Below, one piece after another: positions 32,441-41,789 of a stretch of 64,000 nt of DNA (the first letter of the stretch is position 1; every line of letters begins with the position of its first letter). Origin of the DNA: Pseudomonas sp. DY-1. GTDB taxonomy: Bacteria; Pseudomonadota; Gammaproteobacteria; Pseudomonadales; Pseudomonadaceae. The DNA is taken from positions 3,348,001-3,412,000 of the forward strand of contig NZ_CP032616.1 in assembly GCF_003626975.1 (NCBI RefSeq), written 5' to 3'. A model generated the notes under the pieces. The model worked only from the letters and a program-made list of their open reading frames with translations, was not told the DNA's origin and made no database searches. Position numbers and translations under genes: made by a program.

Positions 32441-33604
32441 TCAGTTGAACAGGCCGTAGAAGAACAGGCGGATGCTATCCCACAGGCGGCGGAAGAAGCC
32501 ACCTTCCTCAACGGTTTCCAGGGCGATCAAATCGGCACTGTGGACAACCTGGTCTTCCATCTTGACCTCCACCTTGCCGATTACATCACCCTGCTTGATG
32601 GGGGCGACCAGTTGCGGATTCAAGGTCATGCTGGCCTGCAGTTTCTTGATCTGGCCCTTCGGCAGGGTCAGGGTCAGGTCCTGGGCCAGGCCAGCCTTGG
32701 CTTCGCGGACGGCGCCTTTCCACACCTGGGCTTTCGCCAGCTCGGCACCCTTCTGGTAGAAGGTCTGGGTTTCGAAGAAGCGGAAGCCGTAGGTCAGCAG
32801 CTTCTGGGTTTCGGCTGCACGGGCCTGCTCGCTGTTGGTGCCGAACACCACGGCGATCAGGCGCATGTTGTCACGTACGGCGGAAGCCACCAGGCAGTAG
32901 CCGGCCTCGTCAGTGTGGCCGGTCTTCAGGCCGTCGACGGTCTTGTCACGCCACAGAAGCAGGTTGCGGTTGGGTTGCTTGATGTTGTTCCAGAAGAATT
33001 CCTTCTGGGAGTAGATGGCGTAGTGGACAGGATCTTCGTAGATGATCGCGCGGGCCAAGGTCGCCATATCGTGAGCAGTGGAGTAGTGCTCAGGGTTGGG
33101 CAGACCGGTGGCGTTCATGAAGTGGCTGTTGCTCATGCCGAGCTTCTCGGCAGTGGTGTTCATCATGTCGGCAAAAGCGTCTTCGCTGCCGGCGATATGC
33201 TCGGCTACGGCCACGCTGGCGTCGTTGCCAGACTGGATGATGATGCCGTGCAGCAGGTCACTCAGGGTTACCTGGGTGTTCACCTGGACGAACATGCGCG
33301 AGCCGCCGGTGCGCCAGGCGTGCTCACTGATGGTGACAGGGTCGGACTCGCCAATCTGGCCCTTGCGGATCTCCAGGGTGGCGATGTAGGCGGTCATCAG
33401 CTTGGTCAGACTCGCCGGAGGCAGGCGCTGGTCGCCGTTGTTCTCGACCAGGACCTGACCACTCTGGGCGTCCATCAGCACATAGGATTTGGCGGCCAGT
33501 TGCGGCGGCGACGGGATGATCTGCTGGGCCGCCATGGAGACCGGCGCGACGATGAGCAGGGCTGCGGGCAGAAGTAAGCGTTTGGCAAAGCTGAAGATGT
33601 TCAT
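32441..33604 (-). CDS. dacC: D-alanyl-D-alanine carboxypeptidase (PBP5/6 type)
   Basis: 387 residues. It trims the terminal D-Ala from peptidoglycan pentapeptides. After a signal peptide (cleavage near SMAAQQ) come the penicillin-binding motifs SLTK (PPASLTKLM), SGN (IIQSGNDASVAVA) and KTG (VDGLKTGHTDEAG). The PBP5 C-terminal domain and an amphipathic membrane-anchoring tail (GFFRRLWDSIRLFFYGLFN) are present. Upstream come rlpA and sltB1, forming a cell-wall cluster. Confidence 0.94.
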   Translation of the reverse strand: MNIFSFAKRLLLPAALLIVAPVSMAAQQIIPSPPQLAAKSYVLMDAQSGQVLVENNGDQRLPPASLTKLMTAYIATLEIRKGQIGESDPVTISEHAWRTGGSRMFVQVNTQVTLSDLLHGIIIQSGNDASVAVAEHIAGSEDAFADMMNTTAEKLGMSNSHFMNATGLPNPEHYSTAHDMATLARAIIYEDPVHYAIYSQKEFFWNNIKQPNRNLLLWRDKTVDGLKTGHTDEAGYCLVASAVRDNMRLIAVVFGTNSEQARAAETQKLLTYGFRFFETQTFYQKGAELAKAQVWKGAVREAKAGLAQDLTLTLPKGQIKKLQASMTLNPQLVAPIKQGDVIGKVEVKMEDQVVHSADLIALETVEEGGFFRRLWDSIRLFFYGLFN

Positions 33605-33664
33605 CCGTCTCTCTGAGAAGTAGCTAATGGTCTAACAGGCCCTTGCGGGCAAAAGAAGAAGCCG

Positions 33665-34675
33665 TCAGTCCGGCTTCACCAGGGTGGGTTGGCCGAGGTT
33701 GGCCAGGCGCACGGAGTTCTGCACGTCTTGTGCTTCACCCTGAGTTCCGATCGGCCCCAGGCGTACCCGGTGCAGTATCTGCTGGTTGCGCACGACCGAG
33801 CTGATGAAGACTGGCGCACTCACCGTCTCGCTCAGCTTGGCCTTGAGGAGTTCCGCAGCGTCCGGATTGGCGAAGGCGCCCACCTGGAGATACAGGCCAG
33901 ACGCTGCGAGTGAATCGTTTTTTTTTGCGTCGATCTGCACGGGCAGGACGGCGGCGGCATGCTGCTGCGGCGGCGGGGTGTACTGCTCGATTGGCGCGCT
34001 GGCAATCTGGGCGACAGGCTGGGGCTGGACCTGTGGTTTCGCCTGAGCGGCCATCTTCGGCTGGGCGAGGACCATGGGCACCGGGCGACCTTGGGCAGCC
34101 CACCACTCATGAGGATCAATGCCCTCGACCTTGACGCGGGCGGTGCCGGTTTCGGCATAGCCGAGCTTCTTCGCCGCAGCGAAGGACAGGTCGATGATGC
34201 GGTCGGAGTAGAACGGACCACGGTCGTTGACCCGCAGAATCACACTGCGGCCGTTATCGAGGTTGGTCACCCGGACATAGCTTGGCAACGGCAAGGTCTT
34301 GTGTGCGGCGGTCATGCCGTATAGATCATAGGCCTCGCCGTTGGCAGTGGCCTGACCGTGGAACTTGGTGCCGTACCAGGACGCCGTGCCAACCGCCTGA
34401 TAACGACGCGCGTCGTTCATCGGGTAGTAGGTCTTGCCCAGCACGGTATAAGGGTTGGCCTTGATCGAGCCGTAATGCGGCATGGGCACGGCATCGGGAA
34501 TGCGCGAGACGTCGACGTCCCACCATGGCGCGCCGTCCCTGTGTGGACGCGCGTAATCGCCGGGACCGGAAATCTGCCCGCCGGGTTGGACCGGTTCCGG
34601 CGCTCGGCTGCTCGAGCAGCTAGCCAGCAACAATGCTACGGCGCCATAGACGGCGACTCTTATCGGTTGTGGCAT
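33665..34675 (-). CDS. rlpA: septal-ring lytic transglycosylase RlpA
   Basis: 336 residues. Lipobox LLASCSSS, then a double-psi beta-barrel catalytic domain (VGTASWYGTKFHGQATANGE to DLSFAAAKKLGY) and a C-terminal SPOR domain (about 260-335) that binds denuded glycans. In P. aeruginosa RlpA cleaves naked glycan strands and is needed for daughter-cell separation in low-osmolarity medium. A run of nine A (33918-33926 on the + strand as T) lies in the linker at codons DAKKNDS. The gene follows sltB1 closely. Confidence 0.94.
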   Translation of the reverse strand: MPQPIRVAVYGAVALLLASCSSSRAPEPVQPGGQISGPGDYARPHRDGAPWWDVDVSRIPDAVPMPHYGSIKANPYTVLGKTYYPMNDARRYQAVGTASWYGTKFHGQATANGEAYDLYGMTAAHKTLPLPSYVRVTNLDNGRSVILRVNDRGPFYSDRIIDLSFAAAKKLGYAETGTARVKVEGIDPHEWWAAQGRPVPMVLAQPKMAAQAKPQVQPQPVAQIASAPIEQYTPPPQQHAAAVLPVQIDAKKNDSLAASGLYLQVGAFANPDAAELLKAKLSETVSAPVFISSVVRNQQILHRVRLGPIGTQGEAQDVQNSVRLANLGQPTLVKPD

Positions 34676-34678
34676 CGG

Positions 34679-35698
34679 TTAACGCCCGCCCCTTGCGTTG
34701 ACCAGCAGTTCGGATAGCTGATGCACTGCCATGGAGTACATCACGCTGCGATTGTAGCGGGTAATGACGTAGAAGTTCGGAAGTCCCATCCAGTACTCCG
34801 CCCCCTCGTCACCCTCCAGCTTGAAAGCCGTAACCGGCACATCATCGCGCAGTGCGTCGCTGCTTGCCCAGCCCAGCGCCCTAAGATCGCCGACGTTCTT
34901 CACCGGGTCCAGCCCCTGGGTCAACCCTTCGTCGATTCGATCCCCACGAACCTTGGCGCGGGTGACCACCGGTGCACCAGCGACCCAGCCGTGGCGCTTG
35001 AAATAGCTGGCAACGCTGCCGATGGCATCCACCGGGTTATTCCAGATATCGATGTGGCCGTCGCCGTCGAAGTCCACGGCGTAGGCGCGGAAGCTGCTCG
35101 GCATGAACTGTGGCAAGCCCATGGCGCCAGCGTAGGAGCCCTTGAGCATCAGCGGATCGACCTGCTCTTCGCGAGCCAGCAGGAGAAACTCCTTGAGCTG
35201 CTTGCGGAAGAAGTCGGCACGCGGTGGGTAATCGAAGCCGAGGGTGGACAGCGCGTCGATCACGCGGAAGTTGCCGGTATTGCCACCATAGAAAGTCTCG
35301 ACGCCGATGATCGCGACGATGACCTGGGCCGGTACGCCGTATTCCTTCTCGGCACGAGCCAGGGCCTCGGCATGCTGGCTCCAGAAGGTCACGCCTTTCT
35401 GGATTCGCGCCGGGGTGATGAAGATCGGGCGGTATTCCTTCCAAGGCTTGACCCGCTCGGCAGGCCGGGAGATGGCGTCGAGGATGGACTGCTTGCGCTC
35501 CACTTCACGGAACAGCTCCACCAGTTGCTCACCGGCGAAACCGTAGTCACGGGTCATCTCGGCGACGAACTCGGCCACCTGCGGCGATCCCTCGTAGTCC
35601 CCGGAAAATGCAGGTGCGGCTGCCCCCAGCAGTCCCACCAGGGCGGCCCCGGAGGCTGCCAACTGCATCCATTTGCGCAGTGCTTTCAAATCATTCAC
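34679..35698 (-). CDS. sltB1: soluble lytic transglycosylase B (SltB1/MltB family)
   Basis: 339 residues from a GTG start (VNDLKALRKWMQLAASG). A cleavable or uncleaved signal segment (GAALVGLLGAAAPAFS) precedes an MltB-type domain with its glutamate in AIIGVETFYGGNTGNF, plus GSYAGAMGLPQFMPSSF and VDFDGDGHIDIW. It lacks the peptidoglycan-binding tail of the SltB3 paralogue at 28853. The GTG at 35698 is chosen because it lies just past the rodA stop; an ATG at 35668 is the alternative. Confidence 0.9.
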   Translation of the reverse strand: MNDLKALRKWMQLAASGAALVGLLGAAAPAFSGDYEGSPQVAEFVAEMTRDYGFAGEQLVELFREVERKQSILDAISRPAERVKPWKEYRPIFITPARIQKGVTFWSQHAEALARAEKEYGVPAQVIVAIIGVETFYGGNTGNFRVIDALSTLGFDYPPRADFFRKQLKEFLLLAREEQVDPLMLKGSYAGAMGLPQFMPSSFRAYAVDFDGDGHIDIWNNPVDAIGSVASYFKRHGWVAGAPVVTRAKVRGDRIDEGLTQGLDPVKNVGDLRALGWASSDALRDDVPVTAFKLEGDEGAEYWMGLPNFYVITRYNRSVMYSMAVHQLSELLVNARGGR

Positions 35699-35703
35699 TC
35701 GTT

Positions 35704-36849
35704 TCAAACCTGGGCGATCCATTTGCGATGGGTATGAATCGCCATCAACACCCCAAACCCTGACAGCAGCGTCACCAGATGGGTTCCGCCGTAGCTAATG
35801 AAGGGCAGGGGCACCCCCACGACCGGCAGCAGTCCACTGACCATGCCGATGTTGACGAACACGTATACGAAGAAGGTCATGGTAAGACTGCCTGCCAGCA
35901 GCTTGCCGAACAGGGTCTGCGCCTGGGCGGTGATCACCAGGCCACGGCCAATCAGGAGCAGGTAGACCAGAAGCAGCAGGCAGGCGCCCACAAGGCCGAA
36001 CTCTTCGCCGAGGACTGCAATGATAAAGTCCGTGTGACTTTCGGGCAAAAAATCCAGGTGCGACTGGGTGCCCAGCAGCCAGCCCTTGCCGAACACTCCA
36101 CCCGATCCGATGGCGGCCTTGGACTGGATGATGTTCCAACCAGTACCCAGCGGATCGCTCTCCGGATCGAGGAAGGTCAGTACGCGCTGTTTCTGGTAAT
36201 CGTGCAGGACGAAGTACCACATGGCCACCGCCACTGGCACCACCGCAGCCACAGCCCCGACGATCCAGCGCCATTGCAGACCGGCCATGAACAGCACGAA
36301 GGCGCCAGAAGCCAGGATCAGCAAGGCGGTGCCGAGGTCGGGTTGCTTCAGGATCAGCACGAAGGGCATCAGGATCAGCACCAGACTGATGGCGATGTGC
36401 TTGAGCTTCGGCGGCAGGTTGTGCCGCGACAGGTACCAGGCGATGGTCGCCGGCATGATGATCTTCATGAATTCCGAGGGCTGGAAGCGGATCACGCCGG
36501 GAATGTTGATCCATCGAGTGGCCCCCATCGCCGTGTGCCCCATGATTTCCACCACCACCAGCAACGCTACGCCGATCACATAGGCCAGGGGCACCCAACG
36601 TGCCATGAAGCGTGGTTCGAACTGGGCGATGACGATCATCGCGCCGATACCCAGACCGAAGGAGCTGGCCTGCTTCATCAGCAAGTCCCAATGCTTGCCG
36701 CTTGCCGAATAGAGGACGAACAGGCTACCGGCCGCCAGCATCAGGATGATCAGCAGCAGCCAGCCATCAATGTGCAGACGCTGCAGGAGCGTGGCGCGGC
36801 GCTTGAGCACGTCCTCCTGGGAGATGGTGCGGTCGAAGTTGCTGTTCAT
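35704..36849 (-). CDS. rodA: rod-shape peptidoglycan glycosyltransferase RodA
   Basis: 381 residues. It is the SEDS-family glycan polymerase of the elongasome, with about ten membrane segments. Conserved regions include FQPSEFMKIIMPATIAWYLS, KQPDLGTALLIL (catalytic-site Asp in PDLG) and FLPESHTDFIIAVLGEEFG. Its start overlaps the mrdA stop by 4 bases, so the polymerase and its transpeptidase partner are made together. Confidence 0.95.
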   Translation of the reverse strand: MNSNFDRTISQEDVLKRRATLLQRLHIDGWLLLIILMLAAGSLFVLYSASGKHWDLLMKQASSFGLGIGAMIVIAQFEPRFMARWVPLAYVIGVALLVVVEIMGHTAMGATRWINIPGVIRFQPSEFMKIIMPATIAWYLSRHNLPPKLKHIAISLVLILMPFVLILKQPDLGTALLILASGAFVLFMAGLQWRWIVGAVAAVVPVAVAMWYFVLHDYQKQRVLTFLDPESDPLGTGWNIIQSKAAIGSGGVFGKGWLLGTQSHLDFLPESHTDFIIAVLGEEFGLVGACLLLLVYLLLIGRGLVITAQAQTLFGKLLAGSLTMTFFVYVFVNIGMVSGLLPVVGVPLPFISYGGTHLVTLLSGFGVLMAIHTHRKWIAQV

Positions 36850-38744
36850 CGAATGGCGCTCTGCTGTTCAGCCAGCGGCTGCGGTGGTCTGAACTCGGGT
36901 TTCAACTGGCCATCCTCACCGAGGAGCCAGGCATCCATCACCTGCTTGACCACAGGTGCGGCAACGCCGGAACCGGACTCACCGTTCTCCACCATCACCG
37001 CCACGGCGATCTTCGGATCCTCGGCCGGGGCAAATGCGACGAACAGGGCATGGTCGCGATGGCGTTCCTGCACCTTGGAGCGGTCGTACTTCTCGCCCTG
37101 CTTGATGGCCACCACCTGGGCGGTACCGGACTTGCCGGCGATACGGTAGACGGAGGAAGCGCCGACCTTGTGCGCCGTACCTCGGGCACCGTGGACCACC
37201 TGTTCCATGCCGTTGCGGCCTGCATCCCAGTATTTCGGATCGCGCAGGATGATATCCGGCATCGGATTCGGGTCGATCGGCGGTTGCCCCTCGATGGTCT
37301 TGGCCAGGTGCGGACGAATCCATTTTCCCCGGTTGGCCATGAGCGCCACGGCTTGCGCAAGCTGAAGCGGCGTGGACTGCATGTAACCCTGGCCAATGCC
37401 GAGAATGAGGGTTTCACCCGGATACCAGGCCTGGCGATAGCGCGCACGTTTCCAGTCACGCGACGGCATCAGGCCCGGAGACTCCTCGAACATATCGAGG
37501 GCCACGCGCTGCCCGAAGCCGAAGCGGCTCATGTAGTCATGAAGGCGATCGATGCCCATTTTATGAGCAAGATCGTAGAAGTAGGTGTCATTTGACCGCA
37601 TGATCGCGGTTTCCATGTTCACCCAGCCGTCACCGCTGCGGTTCCAGTTCCGGTATTTGTGGTCGTAGTTCGGCAGTTGGTAGAAGCCCGGATCGAACAC
37701 ACGCGAGGCCGGAGTAACCACGCCCGCGTCCAGGCCGGACACAGCCACCATCGGCTTGATGGTCGACCCTGGCGGATACAGGCCGCGCAGCACACGGTTG
37801 TAGAGCGGCCGGTCGATGGAATCACGCAATTCGGCATAGGCCTTGAAGCTGATGCCGGTGACGAAAGGGTTGGGGTCGAAGCTCGGCTGGCTGACCATGG
37901 CCAGCACGTCACCGCTGGAAGGCTCGATCGCGACGATGGCGCCACGCCGACCGGCCAAAGCTTGTTCGGCCGCTTCCTGCAGACGCACATCGAGGGTCAG
38001 GACCAAGTCCTTGCCGGGCTTCGGGTCAGTTCGCTTGAGCACGCGCAACACGCGGCCACGGGCGTTGGTCTCGACTTCCTCGTAGCCCACCTCTCCGTGC
38101 AACTGGTCTTCGTAGAAGCGCTCGATGCCGGTCTTGCCGATGTGGTGCGTACCGCTGTAGTTCACCGGATCGAGCTGCTTGAGCTCCTTCTCGTTGATCC
38201 GCCCGACATAGCCCACGGAGTGCGCGAAATGCGCGCCCTGCGGGTAATGGCGCACCAACTGCGCAACAACATCCACGCCGGGCAGGCGGAATTGGTTCAC
38301 CGCCACGCGAGCGATCTGTTCTTCAGTCAGCTCGAACAGGATGGGAACCGGCTCGAAGGGCCGCCGCCCCTGCCGCATGCGCTTCTCGAACAGTGCGCGA
38401 TCATCTGGCGTCAGCTGCAGCACCTCGACTATCACATCGAGGGTCTTCTCCCAGTCGGCAGCCCGCTCACGAGTGACGCTGAGACTGAAGCTGGGCCGGT
38501 TGTCGGCGATGATCACGCCATTGCGGTCGAAGATCAGCCCGCGCGTGGGCGGAATCGGCTGCACATGGACGCGATTGTTCTCGGACAGCGTCGAGTGGTA
38601 CTCGTACTGGATCACCTGCAGGTAATAGAGACGGGCAATCAGTACGCAGGTCAGCAGCACCACCGCCACCGCGCCCACGACCACGCGCTGACGCACCAAA
38701 CGGGCGTCTCTTTCATGGTCCTTCAGGCGAATCGGTTGCGGCAT
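36846..38744 (-). CDS. mrdA: penicillin-binding protein 2 (elongasome transpeptidase)
   Basis: 632 residues. One N-terminal membrane helix (about 18-40), a dimerisation domain, then a transpeptidase domain with SxxK in PGSTIKPM, SxN in SNDTYF and KSGTAQ. It crosslinks side-wall peptidoglycan and works with RodA, encoded directly downstream. This is the pbpA of P. aeruginosa nomenclature. Confidence 0.95.
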   Translation of the reverse strand: MPQPIRLKDHERDARLVRQRVVVGAVAVVLLTCVLIARLYYLQVIQYEYHSTLSENNRVHVQPIPPTRGLIFDRNGVIIADNRPSFSLSVTRERAADWEKTLDVIVEVLQLTPDDRALFEKRMRQGRRPFEPVPILFELTEEQIARVAVNQFRLPGVDVVAQLVRHYPQGAHFAHSVGYVGRINEKELKQLDPVNYSGTHHIGKTGIERFYEDQLHGEVGYEEVETNARGRVLRVLKRTDPKPGKDLVLTLDVRLQEAAEQALAGRRGAIVAIEPSSGDVLAMVSQPSFDPNPFVTGISFKAYAELRDSIDRPLYNRVLRGLYPPGSTIKPMVAVSGLDAGVVTPASRVFDPGFYQLPNYDHKYRNWNRSGDGWVNMETAIMRSNDTYFYDLAHKMGIDRLHDYMSRFGFGQRVALDMFEESPGLMPSRDWKRARYRQAWYPGETLILGIGQGYMQSTPLQLAQAVALMANRGKWIRPHLAKTIEGQPPIDPNPMPDIILRDPKYWDAGRNGMEQVVHGARGTAHKVGASSVYRIAGKSGTAQVVAIKQGEKYDRSKVQERHRDHALFVAFAPAEDPKIAVAVMVENGESGSGVAAPVVKQVMDAWLLGEDGQLKPEFRPPQPLAEQQSAIR

Positions 38745-38753
38745 GGACTGGGC

Positions 38754-39221
38754 TTACTTGTGATAGGGGTGGCCGGACAGCACGGTCCAGGCACGATAGA
38801 TCTGTTCGCCGATGAGGATGCGAACCAGCGGATGCGGCAACGTCAGCGGCGACAACGACCAACGCTGCTCGCTGCGCGCGCAAACCTCCGGGGCCAGCCC
38901 TTCCGGGCCACCGACCATGAGGTTGACGGTGCGCGAATCGAGGCGCCAGCGGTCCAGTTCAGCGGCCAGTTGCTCGGTGCTCCAGGGCCGACCTTGGACT
39001 TCCAGGGTAACGATGCGTTCCCCCGGTTGAACCTTGGCCAGCATGGCCTCGCCCTCCTGGCGGATCATTCGCGCCACGTCGGCATTCTTGCCACGCGTGG
39101 TCAGCGGGATCTCCACCAGTTCCAGGCTGAGCTCGGAAGGCAGGCGCTTGACGTACTCGTGCCAGCCCTCTTCCACCCAGCGCGGCATCCGCGTGCCAAC
39201 GGCGATCAGACGTAGACGCAA
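38754..39221 (-). CDS. rlmH: 23S rRNA pseudouridine-1915 N3-methyltransferase RlmH
   Basis: 155 residues, a SPOUT-class methyltransferase. The signature is [12 protein letters not shown] and the C-terminal knot [20 protein letters not shown], with the terminal SGHPYHK typical of RlmH. It lies between rsfS and mrdA, as in many gammaproteobacteria. Confidence 0.96.
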   Translation of the reverse strand: MRLRLIAVGTRMPRWVEEGWHEYVKRLPSELSLELVEIPLTTRGKNADVARMIRQEGEAMLAKVQPGERIVTLEVQGRPWSTEQLAAELDRWRLDSRTVNLMVGGPEGLAPEVCARSEQRWSLSPLTLPHPLVRILIGEQIYRAWTVLSGHPYHK

Positions 39222-39233
39222 AGGACGCCCCGC

Positions 39234-39587
39234 TTACTCGTGGCTGTGATGGGCGCGGCTCTGCTCGGCGCCCTGCCACAGGCGCTCCAGGTCGTAGAAC
39301 TGCCGGGTGGCGACCTGCATCACATGCACCACGACATCGCCCAGGTCCAGCAGGGCCCACTCGCCGCCGTCCAGGCCTTCGCTGCCCAGGGGACGCACGC
39401 CTTGCTCCTTGACCTTCTCCAGCACGTTTTCGGCCAGGGACTTGACGTGACGGCCGGAGGTACCGCTGGCGATCACCATGAAATCAGTGATGCTGGTCTT
39501 GCCACGCACGTCGATAGTGGTGATTTCCTGACCTTTCAGGTCTTCCAGGGCCGCGATTGCGACCTTGACGAGTTCTTCGTTTTGCAT
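39234..39587 (-). CDS. rsfS: ribosomal silencing factor RsfS
   Basis: 117 residues. It binds uL14 and blocks subunit joining in starvation. Motifs: [39 protein letters not shown] and [16 protein letters not shown]. The start at 39587 (MQNEELVK) fits the family. A TTG at 39596 gives three more residues and is closer to the GAGG, so the exact start is open. Confidence 0.93.
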   Translation of the reverse strand: MQNEELVKVAIAALEDLKGQEITTIDVRGKTSITDFMVIASGTSGRHVKSLAENVLEKVKEQGVRPLGSEGLDGGEWALLDLGDVVVHVMQVATRQFYDLERLWQGAEQSRAHHSHE

Positions 39588-39609
39588 CGGGTTCAACTAC
39601 CTCAGTGAA

Positions 39610-40254
39610 TCAGTTCGTCGCACGGTAAAGGTCGTGCGCATGGATATAGGCCAATACGGCGTCGGGCACGAGATAGCGCACCGAGCGCCCCTCCCCCAGC
39701 AATTGGCGAATCTGGGTGGCGGAAATTGCCAAGGGGGTCTGCCAGACAAAAGCTATCTGCCCGGCTGCCCCCTGCAGGGATTGAGGATCGACAGCGCTAC
39801 GCGCCGCCAACAGGTCACGCAGGTCTTCCGGGGCCTCGCTGTCGGCATCCGGTCGTTGCAGGACCAGGATGTGGCAATGGTCGAGCAGCTCGCTCCAGCG
39901 ATGCCAGCTCGGCAGTCCACAGAAAGCATCCCAGCCGACCAGCAGGAACAGCTGGTCATCGGTGCCCAACTCGGCACGCAGGGACTCCAGCGTCTCGATC
40001 GTCCAGGATGGGCGCTCGCGCTTGAGCTCACGATCATCCACCACCAGCGGCGCGACACCGCCCACCGCCAGTTGCACCATTTCCAGTCGCTGGGTCGCGG
40101 ACACCCGCGGGCTGTCGCGGTGCGGCGGCCGAGCACTGGGAATCAGACGCAGCTCATCGAAGCCGAACTGCTCGGCCACCTCTACGGCGCTGCGCAGATG
40201 ACCGATGTGCACAGGATCGAAAGTGCCGCCGAAGAGACCGATGCGCTTACCCAT
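39610..40254 (-). CDS. nadD: nicotinate-nucleotide adenylyltransferase
   Basis: 214 residues. It adenylates nicotinate mononucleotide in NAD synthesis. The nucleotidyltransferase motif [12 protein letters not shown] and the C-terminal [20 protein letters not shown] (here SATQIR) are diagnostic. Its ATG shares one base with the proA stop. Confidence 0.95.
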   Translation of the reverse strand: MGKRIGLFGGTFDPVHIGHLRSAVEVAEQFGFDELRLIPSARPPHRDSPRVSATQRLEMVQLAVGGVAPLVVDDRELKRERPSWTIETLESLRAELGTDDQLFLLVGWDAFCGLPSWHRWSELLDHCHILVLQRPDADSEAPEDLRDLLAARSAVDPQSLQGAAGQIAFVWQTPLAISATQIRQLLGEGRSVRYLVPDAVLAYIHAHDLYRATN

Positions 40255-41519
40255 CAGGTGCGTACGTGACCGTCGCCGAAGACCACGTACTTCTCGCTGG
40301 TCAGACCTTCCAGACCGACCGGCCCGCGGGCGTGCAGCTTGTCGGTGGAAATGCCGATCTCCGCGCCCAGGCCGTACTCGAAGCCATCGGCGAATCGGGT
40401 CGAGGCGTTGACCATCACCGAAGCGGAGTCCACCTCGGTGAGGAAGCGCCGGGCATCACTGAAGTTCTCGGTGATGATGGCGTCGGTGTGCTGCGAGCCG
40501 TAGGCATTGATGTGCTGGATGGCCTGGTCGAGGCCGTCGACGATACGGATCGAAAGGATTGGCGCGTTGTACTCGGTGCGCCAGTCTTCTTCGGTCGCCT
40601 CCAGCACGTCATTGCCCAGCAAGGCACGAGTGGCCGTGTCGCCACGCAGCTCCACGCCCTTGTCGCGGTAGATGGCGGCCAGCGGTGGCAACACGCGGGC
40701 GGCAATGCCCTCGTGAACCAGCAGGGTTTCCATCGTATTGCACGGCGCGTAGCGCTGGGTCTTGGCGTTGTCGGCCACGCGAATCGCCTTGTCCAGGTCG
40801 GCGGCAATGTCGATGTAGACGTGGCAGATGCCGTCCAGGTGCTTGATCACAGGCACCTTGGCCTCACGGCTTATGCGCTCGATCAGGCCCTTGCCGCCGC
40901 GCGGGACGATCACGTCCACGAACTCCGGCATGCTGATCAGCGCGCCCACGGCAGCACGGTCGGTGGTTTCCACCACTTGAACCAGCTCGCTCGGCAGACC
41001 GGCTTCGGCCAGCCCCTTCTGAATGCAGATGGCGATTGCCTGGTTGGAATGGATGGCCTCGGAACCGCCGCGCAGGATGGTGGCGTTGCCGGATTTCAGG
41101 CAAAGGCTGGCGGCATCGATGGTCACGTTCGGCCGCGACTCGTAGATGATCCCGATCACACCCAGCGGCACGCGCATCTTGCCCACCTGGATACCGGACG
41201 GCAGATAGCGCATGTCACGGATCTCGCCGATGGGGTCCGGCAAGGTGGCGACCTGGCGCAAGCCCTCGATCATGTCGTCGATGCGTGCCGGGGTCAGCGC
41301 CAGGCGATCGAGCATGGCTGGCTCGAGACCGTTGGCCCGGCCGTTGGCCAGGTCCTGCTCGTTGGCGGCGGACAGCTCGGCACGGGCTGCATCCAGGGCA
41401 TCGGCGGCAGCCAGCAGGGCGCGGTTCTTCTGCGCGGTGCTGGCACGGGCGGCCACGCGCGAGGCAGCGCGCGCGGCGCGGCCAAGGCGGGTCATGTAAT
41501 CGAGAACGGACTCGGTCAT
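40254..41519 (-). CDS. proA: gamma-glutamyl phosphate reductase
   Basis: 421 residues. It reduces gamma-glutamyl phosphate in proline synthesis. It is an aldehyde-dehydrogenase-like fold: catalytic cysteine in [17 protein letters not shown], with [20 protein letters not shown] and [13 protein letters not shown] earlier. The final segment [20 protein letters not shown] is the usual ProA tail. It heads the leftward group proA-nadD-rsfS-rlmH-mrdA-rodA. Confidence 0.96.
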   Translation of the reverse strand: MTESVLDYMTRLGRAARAASRVAARASTAQKNRALLAAADALDAARAELSAANEQDLANGRANGLEPAMLDRLALTPARIDDMIEGLRQVATLPDPIGEIRDMRYLPSGIQVGKMRVPLGVIGIIYESRPNVTIDAASLCLKSGNATILRGGSEAIHSNQAIAICIQKGLAEAGLPSELVQVVETTDRAAVGALISMPEFVDVIVPRGGKGLIERISREAKVPVIKHLDGICHVYIDIAADLDKAIRVADNAKTQRYAPCNTMETLLVHEGIAARVLPPLAAIYRDKGVELRGDTATRALLGNDVLEATEEDWRTEYNAPILSIRIVDGLDQAIQHINAYGSQHTDAIITENFSDARRFLTEVDSASVMVNASTRFADGFEYGLGAEIGISTDKLHARGPVGLEGLTSEKYVVFGDGHVRT

Positions 41520-41789
41520 GGTCTCGGGTTCTGGCGAAAGGAAAGCGGCTGATTATAGCGGCCACGCTCGCCCGCGCCCAGCGGCGCCGGGCGGATGGTA
41601 GACAGGCCATTCCATGGGGCTTGCCGGTAACGACACAAGCCTCGGCCCAGGCGGGCTGCGGACGGGACGGTGACACCCGGCCAGCGCGCCCACCCGAAGG
41701 TTGGGTAAACAAAAGTGTCTCCGCTGTTTACCTTCCAATCGCAGTCGTCGCACAAGAACAAGAAGCGCCCCGGCGCCGGAGAACCCGCC

